Shown: positions 35,001 to 49,663, counted from the stretch's first letter. The stretch: DNA of 64,000 bases from Impatiens glandulifera (GCF_907164915.1 NC_061869.1:15353125-15417124); one strand, 5' to 3'. A program made the numbers and translations. The notes: generated by a model from the letters alone, not told the origin.

Positions 35001-35715
35001 GTTTCTCACAAACTCTGAACATCTTTGTTCCATTAATTCTTATGTTCCAAGTTTCATTAAAGATTTCATTAAATTCTTCATCTTTCATCTAGAAGTTGAA
35101 GAACTTAAAGGGTCTTTTATGTTTTTCTCCTTCTCCCAAAAGAATTTCAAAGTGCAGTGATTGATCAGAGATACCTAGTTGCAAAACCTGAATTTGGCTT
35201 CTTGGGTAAAACTCCACCCATTTATCATTCACTAGGCCTCTATCAATTCTACTCTTTCTCATGATGTTCGCCCCTCTTGTAGTTGACCATGAAAATAGAT
35301 TACTTGAGGAAGACGGTTCAACGCAGCTTATGTCTCGAATGCATTCATTAAAATCCTGCATGTCTTGTATTATGTCTCTCTCAGGCTCTCTTTCATTTCT
35401 AAATCTTGTAACATTAAAATCTCCCATAATAACCCACGGTTCGTCGTCCGTAATGTTTCTTCTCAAATCATTCCAAAGTGTCTTCCTCTGTGTCTCAGAG
35501 TTGCTTGCATAGACTACCGCAAAGAATATTTTTATCCTTGTCACTAGATTGATAACCTCTGTAAAAATAACTTGCTTGCTTTCAAAAAATTTCTTGATTT
35601 CAACCCTTCTTTTATCCCATCCTACCCAGATTCTACTTTTAACCCCATCAGAGTTATGAATAAATTCTCATTCTTCTTTGTAGAAACCCTGGGCAACATT
35701 CTCTAGTTGACTTTG
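32077..35715 (-). pseudogene. L1-type LINE, 5-prime truncated, degenerate ORF2
   Basis: On the minus strand: C-terminal endonuclease part (35640-35089) with VIMGDFNVTRF and a SDQSLHFE motif corresponding to SDHSP; reverse transcriptase (34589-33553) with SPRPDGFNANFF, FRPISCCNVIYKII and LCFADDLLFVS (the catalytic xxDD box appears as FADD); and a C-terminal zinc-binding RT-associated region (33095-32225) with WHDPWM and EIWxxI-like segments. Stops and frameshifts separate them. ORF1 and the start of the endonuclease are missing, consistent with target-primed 5-prime truncation. The 3-prime end is the T-run at 32075-32081. ATGTCAAAACATGTT (32062-32076) and ATGTCAAAAACATGTT (35716-35731) look like a target duplication, but the host array is itself repetitive, so this may be fortuitous. 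Confidence 0.88.
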
Positions 35716-36130
35716 ATGTCAAAAACATGTTAAACATGCCAAAAACGTGAAAAATGTGTTAAACGTGTGAAAAACGTGTTTAGCACGTTAAACATATCAA
35801 AAACGTGTTAAACATGTTAAAAATGTGTTAAACGTGCCAAAACATGAAAAACTTGTCAAAATGTTTTAAACATATTAAACCTGTCAAAAACGTGTTAAAC
35901 GTGATAAAAGCCTGAAAAATGTGTGAAAACGTGTTGTTAGTGTGAAAACGTGTTTAACGTCAAAAATGTGTTAAACGTGCCAAAAAATGAAAACGTATTA
36001 AACATGTAAAAAACGTGTTAGAGATGTGAAAACATGTTAAACATGTCAAAAACGTGTTAACTTTGCAAAAAACGTGCTAATTGTGTGAAAAACGTGTTAA
36101 ACATTTTAAAAACGTGTTTGACTTGAAGTT
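35716..36130. repeat. Palindromic minisatellite, right part
   Basis: Continuation of the array after the LINE, all in the reverse orientation (CAAAAACGTGTTAAACATG type). Joined with 31690-32076 it forms a ~800 bp arm facing the ~400 bp forward arm. Confidence 0.9.
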
Positions 36131-37254
36131 GGAAGATGGTTAGTTTATATTGGATTAATAAAATAGAATTAAATTAAATTTATAGAATTTGGGGAATTTG
36201 GGTAATCCTAACCCAACCCAAATTAAACCTACCCCATACTCAACTCAACCCAAATTAACTTACCCAAATTAATATTTTGGGACCCCTAGTTCCATTGTCT
36301 CCCATTGTGTTGGAGCTTATCACAGATAACTGTCCCTAGAGTACAACGAATCTAGTAGTGATTCAGCACCGAAATCACTACACAACGAACTTCACAAGTA
36401 CTTGAATCAATCACTGAATATCAACGGAAATACGATGAGTCAAGAATTCAAAGAACACTTGATTGAGTGAAGAACTCGAAAAACACTCAGATGAGTTAAG
36501 AACTCAAAAAATACTCAAGAAAAATAAAAAACAAAAAAAAAAACGAATTCTAGAGAGATTATTGAATGAGTGAAAAAGAGATATCAGATATATTTAGAGT
36601 TCCAACAAGAAGGGAATATTTATAGCTGAAAATTAAACCATGACAATAAATTCATTTATCAAACCAACGGTTGATAATTCATTCAACGATTATCGTTCTT
36701 AAACTTTTGACATTTCAAAACTCTTGGCATTCGATCTTATCCATTGACATTCAATCTAATCCACTAGCATTAGATTTCACCAAAATTTCAAATTTTAATT
36801 TTATATGAATTTATATTAATTTGGATTAAATTACATTTAATTTATTTATCCAAATTCCCATTTCCATTTAATTAATATAATTATTTTAAAATTCTAATAA
36901 TCCCCCACATTAATGGAAATTGAAAGATTAACCCAATGAAAGGTTCAATAGTTGAATCCTACGTATGATAGGTATGTGTAACCCTTTGAACCTTCCTTAT
37001 GAAAGTATATAACTTTACTAGCCGATTAGTATACTCAATATTCTTGAACTATTTTGCCATTTGTGTAAACGATTACACACTTTCACATAGAATTCTTCCT
37101 GATATATACATGTCAAGCTCTCTTGGTTGTGTTCGTTTTAGCCATTGAACACGCGTCTGGTTCTATGAGAGGGTCTAGAATTGAGCCGTGCAATTCCTTC
37201 GAAGCAGCCCCACTTCTCCATCACATAGATGATCTCTTTTCTCACAAAGAATCA

Positions 37255-37645
37255 TTAAGAGTGATATGCTTATCCTCTTCAAATTATATTGTTTCGTTAT
37301 AGAATTTATCCTCAACAATAGTTTTTCAAGTCAGTACAATTAGGTTGTCCCATTGAACCTAGTTTTTAGGATCTCTAGTTTGCATATGTTGGGTTTTCTT
37401 TCATACCAACTTATAGTAGGCTCGTGTCTTTAAAAGACTTTCAAACTAACTCTTTTTTTAATATTTTGGTTAGTGGACCCACAATATTATTTTTGACTAA
37501 CATAGTCAAATGTGATAACTCTATTAGAGAGTATTGTTTAATGACATTATGTCTAAGACATGTATGTCTAGATTTGTCTTTTACTCTATGTTTATCTAAT
37601 TTCATATTATTATCACAATAATTAGAAATTTCCTTTTAGACAATC
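37255..37645 (-). pseudogene. Copia RNase H / pol C-terminal remnant
   Basis: The minus strand encodes IYCDNN, then KSRHTCLRHNVIKQ, LTMLVKNNIVGPLTKIL and a downstream tail with stops. These correspond to the YCDN, KSRHI(S)LRH and LADPLTK motifs of copia RNase H. Its position immediately upstream (minus strand) of the polypurine-like ATGTGGGGGAT at ~36900 supports it as the 3-prime end of copia element D. Confidence 0.7.
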
Positions 37646-38124
37646 TTGAAATATCTTCTAATAAACATAGTCATTCATACATACTTATCATTTAAACATT
37701 TTTTTTTGTGAAAATACTGTTTACTTGGCTAACTAGTAGACAAAATATCTTTGAACTATTATTATGCCCTCGTGTAAACGATTACATATTTCATAAAAAA
37801 AATATTTTTCGTTAGAAGATTTTCACCCATATAGTTGCACTTACAAGTGTAAACATATTCACTTGTAGATGTAAAGTCTTTCATATCACTTTATCATTTG
37901 ATAATAACATGATATCTCGTTTAGTACAATTCACATCCTTAATAGATTTAATCATTTTTATCGTAATTTTCAACGATAAAAATATCATATAAAGACACAT
38001 AAAAAATAACCACTTTCATTGTCTTCATGATATACACAATTGTCACATATATCGACTTTTCAGTTAAAATCAAAATATGATCAAAATTTTCATACCATTA
38101 TTGTAAACATTGTTATAAGTCATA

Positions 38125-39410
38125 CAAAACTATCAAAGATGCTTTAATTAAACAGTGGGGAGAAAGGGATTTGAAATAATTCCTGTAAACATACATGACC
38201 TCTACTTCCTATAGTTCAAAAAGGGCTCAAATCTGAAAGAAATCCTGGAGAAAATACATACATACATAGGATCAAATTGCATGAAGCTGAAAAAGTGGTC
38301 AGAAGAGATAAATCTACAAACCAGACCAAAAGAAACGACTCAGATTTGGTTCAAGCTCTAGAACATTTCAGCCCACATGTACAATGCTGAAGCAATTAGT
38401 CATTTTGCAGGTACAATTGGTAAACCATTATATATGGACCCAATAACTAAAGGAGGAGAGCACTTGTCCTTTGCTGGAATTAGCATTGAAGTGCATCCTA
38501 GGAGTGTTTTGCCAATGAAAATGACAGTTGTTGATAGGAAAGAAAAACACAATGTTATGAAAATATCTTATGAATGGAAACCAAAGAGGTGTGCTTTTTG
38601 TAACACTTTCCTGCACAATAAATGTGATAAAGCTAAAGAAGAAGAGCACAAAAACCAGAAAAGCCAAGAAGCAGAAAAAGAAAAAGAAGGAAACAGAGGA
38701 GGCTAAACTCAAAGATCAAACAGATGTTGAAGGAAGTAAGAAGAATTCTTGGAAAAAGGAAAGCGGTGAAGTAAAGAAAGTAAAGGGAATTTAGGTGAAG
38801 AGTAAAAGAAAATTTTCTATAATGCGAAGGAACAAGATGGAAATGGAAGATGAACCTCAAGTTGTTGTTGAGGAAACTCAAGAGGAAGATACCCATAATT
38901 TCAAAGATGAAACAGAAAATTCTAAAGCCGATAAAGAAGATTCCAAAACCAATGTGAATTCTGAAGCTGAAGCCGAAGATAAGAAGACAAGAATAAAGAA
39001 ATTCAAGTTGAAGATAACAAAGATAAAAACCTTAAAATTCTCAGAAACAATTCTTTCTATCAAATCAGAACGGACTCGTACAAAGAGAGAATTCAAAATG
39101 AGAAACAACAATACTCATCACTCTCCTCAATACAACCTCCTTTCATCGCTAGAGGAAGGGGAAGAAAACTTCTCAATGAAAACGGATGGCATGGGAAAAT
39201 GTTAGGCTGGGATAGTTAGGTTTTAATGTAGTTTTTCTTGTTTGTAATCTCTGTTTTTTTAGAATGTATGAATGTTACTAATCAGTTTTTTAGGGTCTTT
39301 TTATTGTCATCCTTAATCAGAACTAAGGTTTGTCTATCTTTAATTTCTAACCCTCTCACTTTTGGGACTTTAATGAAATGGTTCTAACCGTTTTATCAAA
39401 AATAAAAGTC
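38125..39410 (+). pseudogene. LINE ORF1 (gag-like) remnant joined to a LINE tail
   Basis: The plus-strand frame from 38377 encodes AISHFAGTIGKPLYMDPITK, then YEWKPKRCAFCNTFLHNKC, the C-terminal part of the DUF4283-type plant LINE ORF1 with its cysteine knuckle, followed by a Lys/Glu-rich tail. Upstream (38130-38370) is homologous but broken by frameshifts. After about 39210 the sequence passes to an ATGTTAG...TTTAATGAAATGGTTCTAACC ending like a LINE 3-prime end, with no reverse transcriptase between. So it is an internally deleted copy. A longer paralogue is at 46.6-47.9 kb. Confidence 0.75.
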
Positions 39411-39414
39411 ATAC

Positions 39415-41051
39415 AAAACTTTTAAAGCCAAATTTTTTTTATTAATTTAATTCATAAAATCTATTTTGAAGATATTTGTTCTTCAGATTTGTATGAAAAT
39501 AATATTAAAAAAAATGCGTCTCTTGATTTCAAACCCTCAAAAAATAAAATTGAGCACCAACTAAGCAAATATAAATAATTTTTTTTTTTGTTATGTTAAG
39601 TTGCGCAACTTTATTTTTTGTAGGGAAGATATTTCTTCAACAATAAATCATCATTTTATTTATTATAACATACACAATGATACTTTGTGTTATTATAAAC
39701 AAAAACATTTGCCCCCACATTCGTGTTGGTACCTTTTAAAACACACATATATGTGAATTAAATCCGAATTTTTTAATCAAGAGACTACCATACAATTATT
39801 GCGTTTTACTTATCATTAAATTAATAAGATAACTATTATTGTGAATATTTAATTGAATAAATCATTCATATAAAGAAGAGATTAGAATGTTTATTCATAT
39901 ATAAATCATTCTTCACATAATCTCTATATAAGAAACTATAATGTTTAATCAATTAATATATTTATTTCAACATATTATTTTTATAACAAAAATTAGAATA
40001 TTTAATCAAATTAATATTCATCATCATTACAAATGATTTATAAAAAAGAAATCATAATGTTTCAAGCATTTTTGGTCGAACCGCTTAAACAATTATTTTT
40101 TGTTGCATGTTTGCATCTGATGATGTCGACACATATGCCACATCGTTTCTCAAATCAATTTAAGATTTTTCCTTGTAGACCAAATTAGACAAGGTCTTAT
40201 TATTGAGATCTAGAACCAATTATACCCTCTCTATTAATGCCGCATAATTATGAGCCTTCGTTTTGGCTCTACAAATACAAGCTACACAATTCTTCAACTT
40301 CTTGGTCTCAAGTTGTACCACTGTTACGACCTTCTGTATTCTTTTCAGAGAAACTTATTTTTGTCCTTTTTCATTTAACTCTGACAACAAACAAATATAT
40401 ACAAATTTAAAAATGATATCTAAATACCATAATAAAAAAATGTAGTATATAGACTAAGTATATATGTACATGTATAAATAAATAGATCATTTCCTTAATT
40501 AGTTATCACCATACCACATTCTTATTAATTATCGACGTTTAATTAATTTAAGAATGTATATATATAATTAATTGTTTTAAAACTGAAATCATATGTTTCA
40601 ATTATAATTACTATTTATAAATATAACCATTATTTTTCTTAAAATTAAAAACTAACATTTTAGATACTTTTCATTTATTATTAATAATAATTTTAGCAAC
40701 CAACAAATTTTTAATTAAAAAAAAAACAAATTATTGTTTTCTAATTTATTTTCAATATAACATCTGTATATTAAATATACAATTTTTTTGGAGAAAATTT
40801 ATATGTCAACATATATCAGTTTCTAAAATTAAGCTTTTGGCAACCCAAGAAAAAATGTTTATAATTAACATATATACGTGTATAATAAAGACTTATCTTT
40901 ATTTGTTGATTCTTTTTCTTATTAAGATGAATAATTTAACTTTCTGAAATGAGTCATCAACTCTCTTGCAGCATCGCAACTCATTTTTCTGAAACATCAA
41001 AGACAAAGATTTTCGACGGCAAAAGCAACTAAATAACTTAGCACACAAAAC
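39415..41051. other. AT-rich DNA, probably interior of copia element D
   Basis: No clear gene. The segment 40080-40420 is less AT-rich and could be a decayed gag remnant, but no motif could be pinned down. The frame at 40899-41126 (minus) ends in the LTR-like block and is not convincing. Confidence 0.35.
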
Positions 41052-41093
41052 TGTTTTAAGATTGTTAGATATCTTGTGTTGAAATAACAAAAT

Positions 41094-41367
41094 TGTAGAA
41101 TTATCCTGGAAGAAAAATAATTCCAAAAATGAAATGTTGAGAAAGTTAGCAGCAAATCAATCAATTAGACTAATTGATTTGTAAATCAATCAATTAGACT
41201 AATTGATTTGCTAATTGACCATTGATTATCAATTACATGATTTTATTATTTAATTATTTCCATTTCTGCAAATGTAATTTTACTATTTAAGCACTAGACG
41301 TCTTATATAAGAAAAAACAACAAAAACACAAGCAATAAAATTTCTCTCTTTTCTTTAAATTTCTACA
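41094..41367 (+). repeat. 5-prime LTR of the small copia element
   Basis: Starts TGTAGAATTATCC and ends TTTCTACA. Contains a tandem pair of the near-palindrome AAATCAATCAATTAG/ACTAATTGATTT, and TATATAAG near its 3-prime part as a possible TATA box. Confidence 0.95.
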
Positions 41368-41379
41368 TGGTATCAGAGC
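41368..41379 (+). promoter_or_regulatory. Primer-binding site
   Basis: TGGTATCAGAGC, complementary to the 3-prime end of plant initiator tRNA-Met, immediately after the LTR. Confidence 0.95.
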
Positions 41380-41674
41380 AGGTTTTTCCATCTTGAAGGA
41401 ACTTGTTCACAACTTCCGCTGCCTCCTCCAATGGTGGAAATATCCATTGGAGAAGAACTCAAATAATTCTATAATCTCATATTTTTCTAAAATTATTATC
41501 ACAAATCTTAGTGCATTTTTTTCCATAGTTCAGTCGAATCTGTATCGAGCATCGTCTTCGTGTCTAGACAGATTTATTTTTTCTCCTTTTTTGGCAAACG
41601 TCGTCTTCATGTCTCGAAAGATTTCTTTCAACATTTTATCTGTCCAAAAATTATCATTTTTCAATTCAAGAGCT

Positions 41675-41930
41675 GAGCCAAGAGCCAAGAGCCAAGAGCC
41701 AAGAGCCATAAGCCAAGAGCCAAAAGCCAAAAGCCAAGAGTCAAGAGCCAAGAGCCAAGAGCAAAGAGCCAAGAGCCAAGAGCCAAGAGCCAAAAGCCAA
41801 AAGCCAAGAGCCAAGAGCCAAGAGCCAAGAGCAAAGAGCCAAGAGCCAAGAGCCAAGAGCCAAGAGCCAAGAGCCAAGAGCCAAGAGCCAAGAGCCAAGA
41901 GCCAAGAGCTAAATGCCAAGAGTCAAGAGT
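41675..41930 (+). repeat. 7 bp minisatellite (GAGCCAA)n, ~36 units
   Basis: Units of GAGCCAA with scattered variants (AAGCCAA, GAGCAAA, GAGTCAA). Since 7 is not a multiple of 3, each frame encodes a 7-residue repeat (for example AKSQEPR on plus, LLALGSW on minus) and both strands stay open. The long frames here are therefore products of the repeat, not genes. Confidence 0.95.
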
Positions 41931-41973
41931 CACTCCTCTAACTAAGTGAATCATAATTTTTGAATCAGTCAAA

Positions 41974-42152
41974 TTGAAAGAATGTCATCAACATTTCATC
42001 GGCAACACCCTCTTCAATCTCTGTCAAGGTTCTATTACACTCCTCTATGTTACATCTCGCAATCAGATGGCTGACATACTCACCAAGCCGACTCGAGGAA
42101 GTATGTGGCAAGTTGGGAAGTCTCAACATCTACTACCCAACTTGAGGGAGAG
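41974..42152 (+). pseudogene. Copia RNase H C-terminal remnant
   Basis: The frame reads CHQHFI, then QGSITLLYVTSRNQMADILT and KPTRGSMW, matching the copia motif Y(V)xSxxQxADIxTKxL. It ends just before the purine tract and 3-prime LTR. Everything upstream of this in pol is deleted. Confidence 0.85.
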
Positions 42153-42425
42153 TGTAGAATTATCCTGGAAGAAAAATAATTCCAAGAATGAAATGTTGAG
42201 AAAGTTAGCAGCAAATCAATCAATTAGACTAATTGATTTGTAAATCAATCAATTAGACTAATTGATTTGCTAATTGACTGTTGATTATCAATTACATGAT
42301 TTTATTATTTAATTATTTCATTTTCTGCAAATGTAATTTTACTATTTAAGCACTAGACGTCTTATGTAAGAAAAAACAACAAAAACACAAGCAATAAAAT
42401 TTCTCTTTTTTTTTAAATTTCTACA
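42153..42425 (+). repeat. 3-prime LTR of the small copia element
   Basis: Near-identical to the 5-prime LTR. Visible differences include CCATTGAT to CTGTTGAT-type changes, TTATATAAG to TTATGTAAG and a T-run length change. Confidence 0.95.
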
Positions 42426-43110
42426 AAAATATATATATAAATGATGTTACAAATAAATTAAATAAAATAAAATATACAAAGAACAAAATTACCATAATAC
42501 AATGTTTATTCGAGGCATGTGCTTAGCGTACATTTACCTTAAAATAGTTCTAATGTCTCCCCGTGTATTGGAGTTTATCAAAGACGGATGTCTCCCAGTG
42601 TACAACGAATCTAGTAGTGATTCAGCGCCGGAATCATTACGTAACGAAATTGACAAAATCCATAAAATAATCACTGAATTTCAACAGAAATATGACGAGT
42701 CAAGAACTCTAAGAACACTCAGATGAGTGAAGAACACTCAAGAAAACAAAGAAAAAACTTTTCGAATTCTAGAGAGATTATAGAATGAGTGAAAAAGAGA
42801 AATAAGATACTTTTAGAGTTCCAACATGAAAAAGTATTTATATTTGTAAATTAAACCATCACAAAAAATTCATTTATCAATTCAACGGTTAATAATTTAT
42901 TCAACGATTACCATTCTTAGACTCTTGACATTTCAAGACTCTTGGTATTCGATCTTATTTATTGACATTCGATCTTATTCACTGAGAATAAATTTAACCT
43001 AAAATTAATATTTGAATTTGATATGAATTTATATTTATATGAATTAAATTATATTTATCTAAATTCTTATTTTTATTTAATTGATGAAATTAATTTAAAA
43101 ATAAAATAAA

Positions 43111-46639
<3,529 letters not shown>

Positions 46640-46640
<1 letters not shown>

Positions 46641-47890
46641 GTAATAAGTATAAGGAAGTCAAAGAATTTGTAATGTAAGGTTTAAGGGAGGTAGCTAAAA
46701 AGAAAATTGATAGGATTTCTGAAGAAATTATCTAGGAAAAATAAAAATGCAATAAAGGTAATGAACCAATTGCTGATAAAAATTATGAAGAAAATGTAGT
46801 AGAAAAACAGGGAAAGAAAGAAGAAATTTGGAAGATTGGTTATAATGAAATAGCCAACTTGTTTGGTCTTAAAAATAGAGTATCATTCTCAACTACCAAA
46901 GAGGCTCTAATTAAATAGTGGGGAGAAAAGGGGCTTGAAAAAGTTTTTACAAATATACATGACCTCTACTCTCTACCGTTCAAAAATGGCTCAAATCTGA
47001 AAGAAATCTTAGAGAAAGGGCATACATACATACATAGGATCAAATTGTATGAAACTGGAAAAGTGGTCAGAAGAGATGAATCTATAGAGCATACGAAAGG
47101 AAACAACCCAGATTTGGTTCAAGCTCTTGAACATTCCAGCCCACATATGCAATACTGAAGTAATTAGTCATTTTGTAGGTACAATTGGGAAACAATTATA
47201 TTTGGACCCAATAACTGAAGGAGGAGAGCACTTGTCCTTTGCTAAAATTAGCATTAAAGTTCATCCTAGGAGTGTTCTGTCAATGGAAATGATAGTTGGT
47301 GACAGGAAAGGAAAGCACAATGTCATGGAGATCTCTTATGAATGGAAACTAAAGAGGTGTGTTTTTTGTAACACTTTCCTGCACAATAAATGTGAAAAAG
47401 CTAAAGAAGAAGAGAAAAAAACTAAAAAAGACATGAAGTAGAAAAGAAAAAGAAGGAAACATAAGATGCTAAACTCAAAGATCAAACAGTTATAGAAGAA
47501 AGTAAGAAGGATTCTAGGAAAATTGAAAGCAGTAAAGGAAAGAAAGTAAAGTAAATCAAGATGAAGAGGAAAAATAAATTTTCTATAATGTGTAGGATCA
47601 AGATAGAAATGAAAGATGAACCTCAAGTTGTTGTTGAGGAAACTTAAGAGGAAGATAACTAGAATTTCAAAGCTAAATAGAGAATTCTAAAGTCGATAAA
47701 GAAGATTTCAAAACCAATATGGAGTCTAAAGATGAAGTCAAAGATAAGGAAGACAAAACACATAAATTCAAGTTGAAAATAACAAAGGTAAAAGCCCTGA
47801 AATTCTTAGAACAACTCTTTCTATTAAATTAGAACGAGCTCGTACAAAGAGAATTCAAAATGAGAAACAACAATACTCATCATCCTCTTA
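46640..47890 (+). pseudogene. LINE ORF1 (DUF4283/zinc-knuckle) remnant, second copy
   Basis: Paralogous to 38125-39200 and longer at its 5-prime end: EIANLFGLKN, KEALIKxWGEKGLEKVF-like, NGSNLKEILEKGHTYIHRIK, then NIPAHICNTEVISHFVGTIG, YEWKLKRCVFCNTFLHNKC and a decayed Lys/Glu-rich tail. Several stops interrupt it. It is cut at about 47890 by gypsy-like sequence, so no LINE tail or ORF2 follows. Confidence 0.75.
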
Positions 47891-49663
47891 AAATTTCCAA
47901 ACGGGGCCTTAGTCAATATATTTGTTTGGAAATATCCCGAAAATATTGAAAATTTATTTTTTAACCTTTCGGGATTATTTGAAAATGAATTGGGATTCTA
48001 AAATTACAAAAATAATTATTGATTTTGAAAAGTGGAACAAAATAAGCCTTAGGACCAAATTCCTAAGGTCTGGCTTCGTTTTTACCGGTCTAGGCTCGGA
48101 CGGGCTCGGTCTATACCGAGGGTGATCTGGATTGGGACTTGGGATAATCAGTTAAGGGACTCGAGGATTTGGCCCTGGGGTTCGAGAGGCTCAGTCTTGA
48201 ACTCAATTTATTCGGTCATAGGTTTGGGAGTCTTTGTCCCAAATCTAGCTTCCTCGGTCTTGGGACCTCGGAGTCTCGGTCGTAGGTCATACCTCTCGGT
48301 TCTAAGTTAGAATCCTTGGTCGAGTTCCTCGGTCCTTACTTAAGAACAACGATCCTAGGACTGGGTCTAAACTCAAGAACATCGGTCATTGGTCTCGATC
48401 CTATGTCAATTTTTTCAATCCTTGGTCTCGGTTAGGACTAAAGATTCTTGGTCATGCTTCTCGGTCCCGAATCATGAAGGAATCGATCGTCGGGGACCGA
48501 GTGTTCTTCATTTGGTATGAAGAATTACATGTTTATAACCTTTGAAACATATCTTGAAAATATGATCTATAAGTTGCAACCAACTCTTATGACAGTGGGG
48601 ATCATAATCCTTAGTCCTAAACACAATCAATCGATCTCTACAAGGATCAATTTCTCAACTCGATTTTTAGGACAAAAATTGGGAACTTTTGATTTAGGTC
48701 ATCTCATTACCTAATTCTTGTTTCCAACAAATTTTAAATGACGTTTATAGTTGAACAAAACTAAAACAAAAACATCAATCAATCTCTATAACAACTTTTG
48801 AAACTGAAATTCAATTTTTTTTTAAATTTCAGTTGGATCAAATATGACCGGGAGGTTAATTTTATGATTTTGAAATCATCCTTACATGTTTACAAACATG
48901 TTAGGCAACTTTTTGAATAAAAAAATTCAAGCCTAAAGCTCAAGAACACAAAATTCAATTTTTATAGATTTTCAAATCAAATTTGGGTTTGTTGATGGGA
49001 AGTTTGGCTTTAACGTGACAAAATATCATTCAGAGTTGGATTAAAACTGTCGGCTTCCAAGGAACTTCTATTTTCTAGGGAATGTTTCTACAAAATCTTT
49101 TTCCTTTTATTTTACGAAGAGACCTTCACAACTAGGTGACACATAGACCATTGTTTTGTCATCTTCCATCACAAAAAAGAGATGCATGTTACTTTGTCAT
49201 GCTTTATAGTGCCTTATTTATCCTTGACATGGGAAGCTTTTACAAAAGCTATTTGGTGATGGATTATTCCCAATTCTATTTCTAAAATGCTTGAAAACAG
49301 AAGAAACATTGATCATATCCATGAATCATGGAAACTTGGATTCAAATCTATTCATGGTTAAGTTTCAAGCATTTTACAATTGGTAGAGATTATCTTGCTT
49401 TAAGAGCTCGAGTCCCTTCTCCTCCTATGTTAAGATATAGATGATAAATTTAATCTCGTGTAAACGATTATACAAATTCTCAACTCACAAGGAAGGTGAC
49501 CGAGAAGTGAAGTCTTGTTTAATGATATTTTTAGTTGCTTGTGTAATGGGCTGCAATTCTTCGAAAGTTCGACTATTCCTTGTATAGTTGTAGAGAGAGC
49601 TTTAACTTTCTGGCTTCGGGATTTATTTTTTCTCTTTTTTAGGCTTATGGGGTATATCTGGGG

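Larger units (their letters stand above)
31198..36288. mobile_element. hAT-type non-autonomous element filled with a minisatellite
   Basis: It begins TAGGGTTGAG and ends in the complement of TAGGGGTCCC, hAT-like termini. It is flanked by the 8 bp GTTCCACT (31190-31197) and GTTCCATT (36289-36296). The paralogous block at ~42.55 kb reads AAAATA-GTTCTAAT-GTCTCCCC with no insertion, an empty site that fixes both ends and the target size. Both ends carry AACCC-rich sequence. The interior is the palindromic array described separately, later interrupted by a LINE. No transposase is present; without the LINE it would be ~1.45 kb. Confidence 0.85.
41094..42425 (+). mobile_element. Small internally deleted Ty1/copia retrotransposon
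   Basis: Two near-identical LTRs (274 and 273 bp, TGTAGA...TCTACA) flank a 785 bp interior. AAAAT is duplicated at 41089-41093 and 42426-42430. The primer-binding site TGGTATCAGAGC (initiator tRNA-Met type) directly follows the 5-prime LTR, and a purine tract TTGAGGGAGAG precedes the 3-prime LTR. The interior holds a 7 bp minisatellite and the last part of a copia RNase H; gag, integrase and reverse transcriptase are gone. The LTRs differ at only a handful of positions, so the insertion is young. It sits in one LTR-like block of copia element D. Confidence 0.95.
30989..43110 (-). mobile_element. Degraded Ty1/copia element D with split LTR copies
   Basis: Two ~0.7 kb paralogous blocks lie in the same orientation. 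One is 30989-31197 plus 36289-36897, interrupted by an hAT. The other is 41052-41093 plus 42431-43110, interrupted by a small copia. They share AAATGATGTTACAAATAAAT, GTACAACGAATCTAGTAGTG and TTCTAGAGAGATTAT, and diverge at 36897/43110. Just outside the left block the minus strand reads ATGTGGGGGAT, polypurine-like, followed inward by a copia RNase H remnant. This fits a minus-strand copia whose 3-prime LTR is the left block and 5-prime LTR the right. No clear primer-binding site or target duplication was found. The alternative is two independent copies of the same repeat. Confidence 0.5.

Noticed and set aside
31290..36130. Possible CRISPR-like or regulatory array of ~20 bp repeats
   Set aside because: A eukaryotic context, degenerate units without unique spacers and an orientation switch show a minisatellite inside an hAT element.
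38428..38896. Phe-rich minus-strand frames opposite LINE ORF1
   Set aside because: Antisense shadow of the Lys/Glu-rich ORF1 tail; the same pattern appears at the 47.4 kb copy.
41393..41972. Long open frames on both strands (AKSQEPR-type and LLALGSW-type repeat proteins)
   Set aside because: Both are forced by the 7 bp GAGCCAA minisatellite inside a deleted copia; no independent coding signal.
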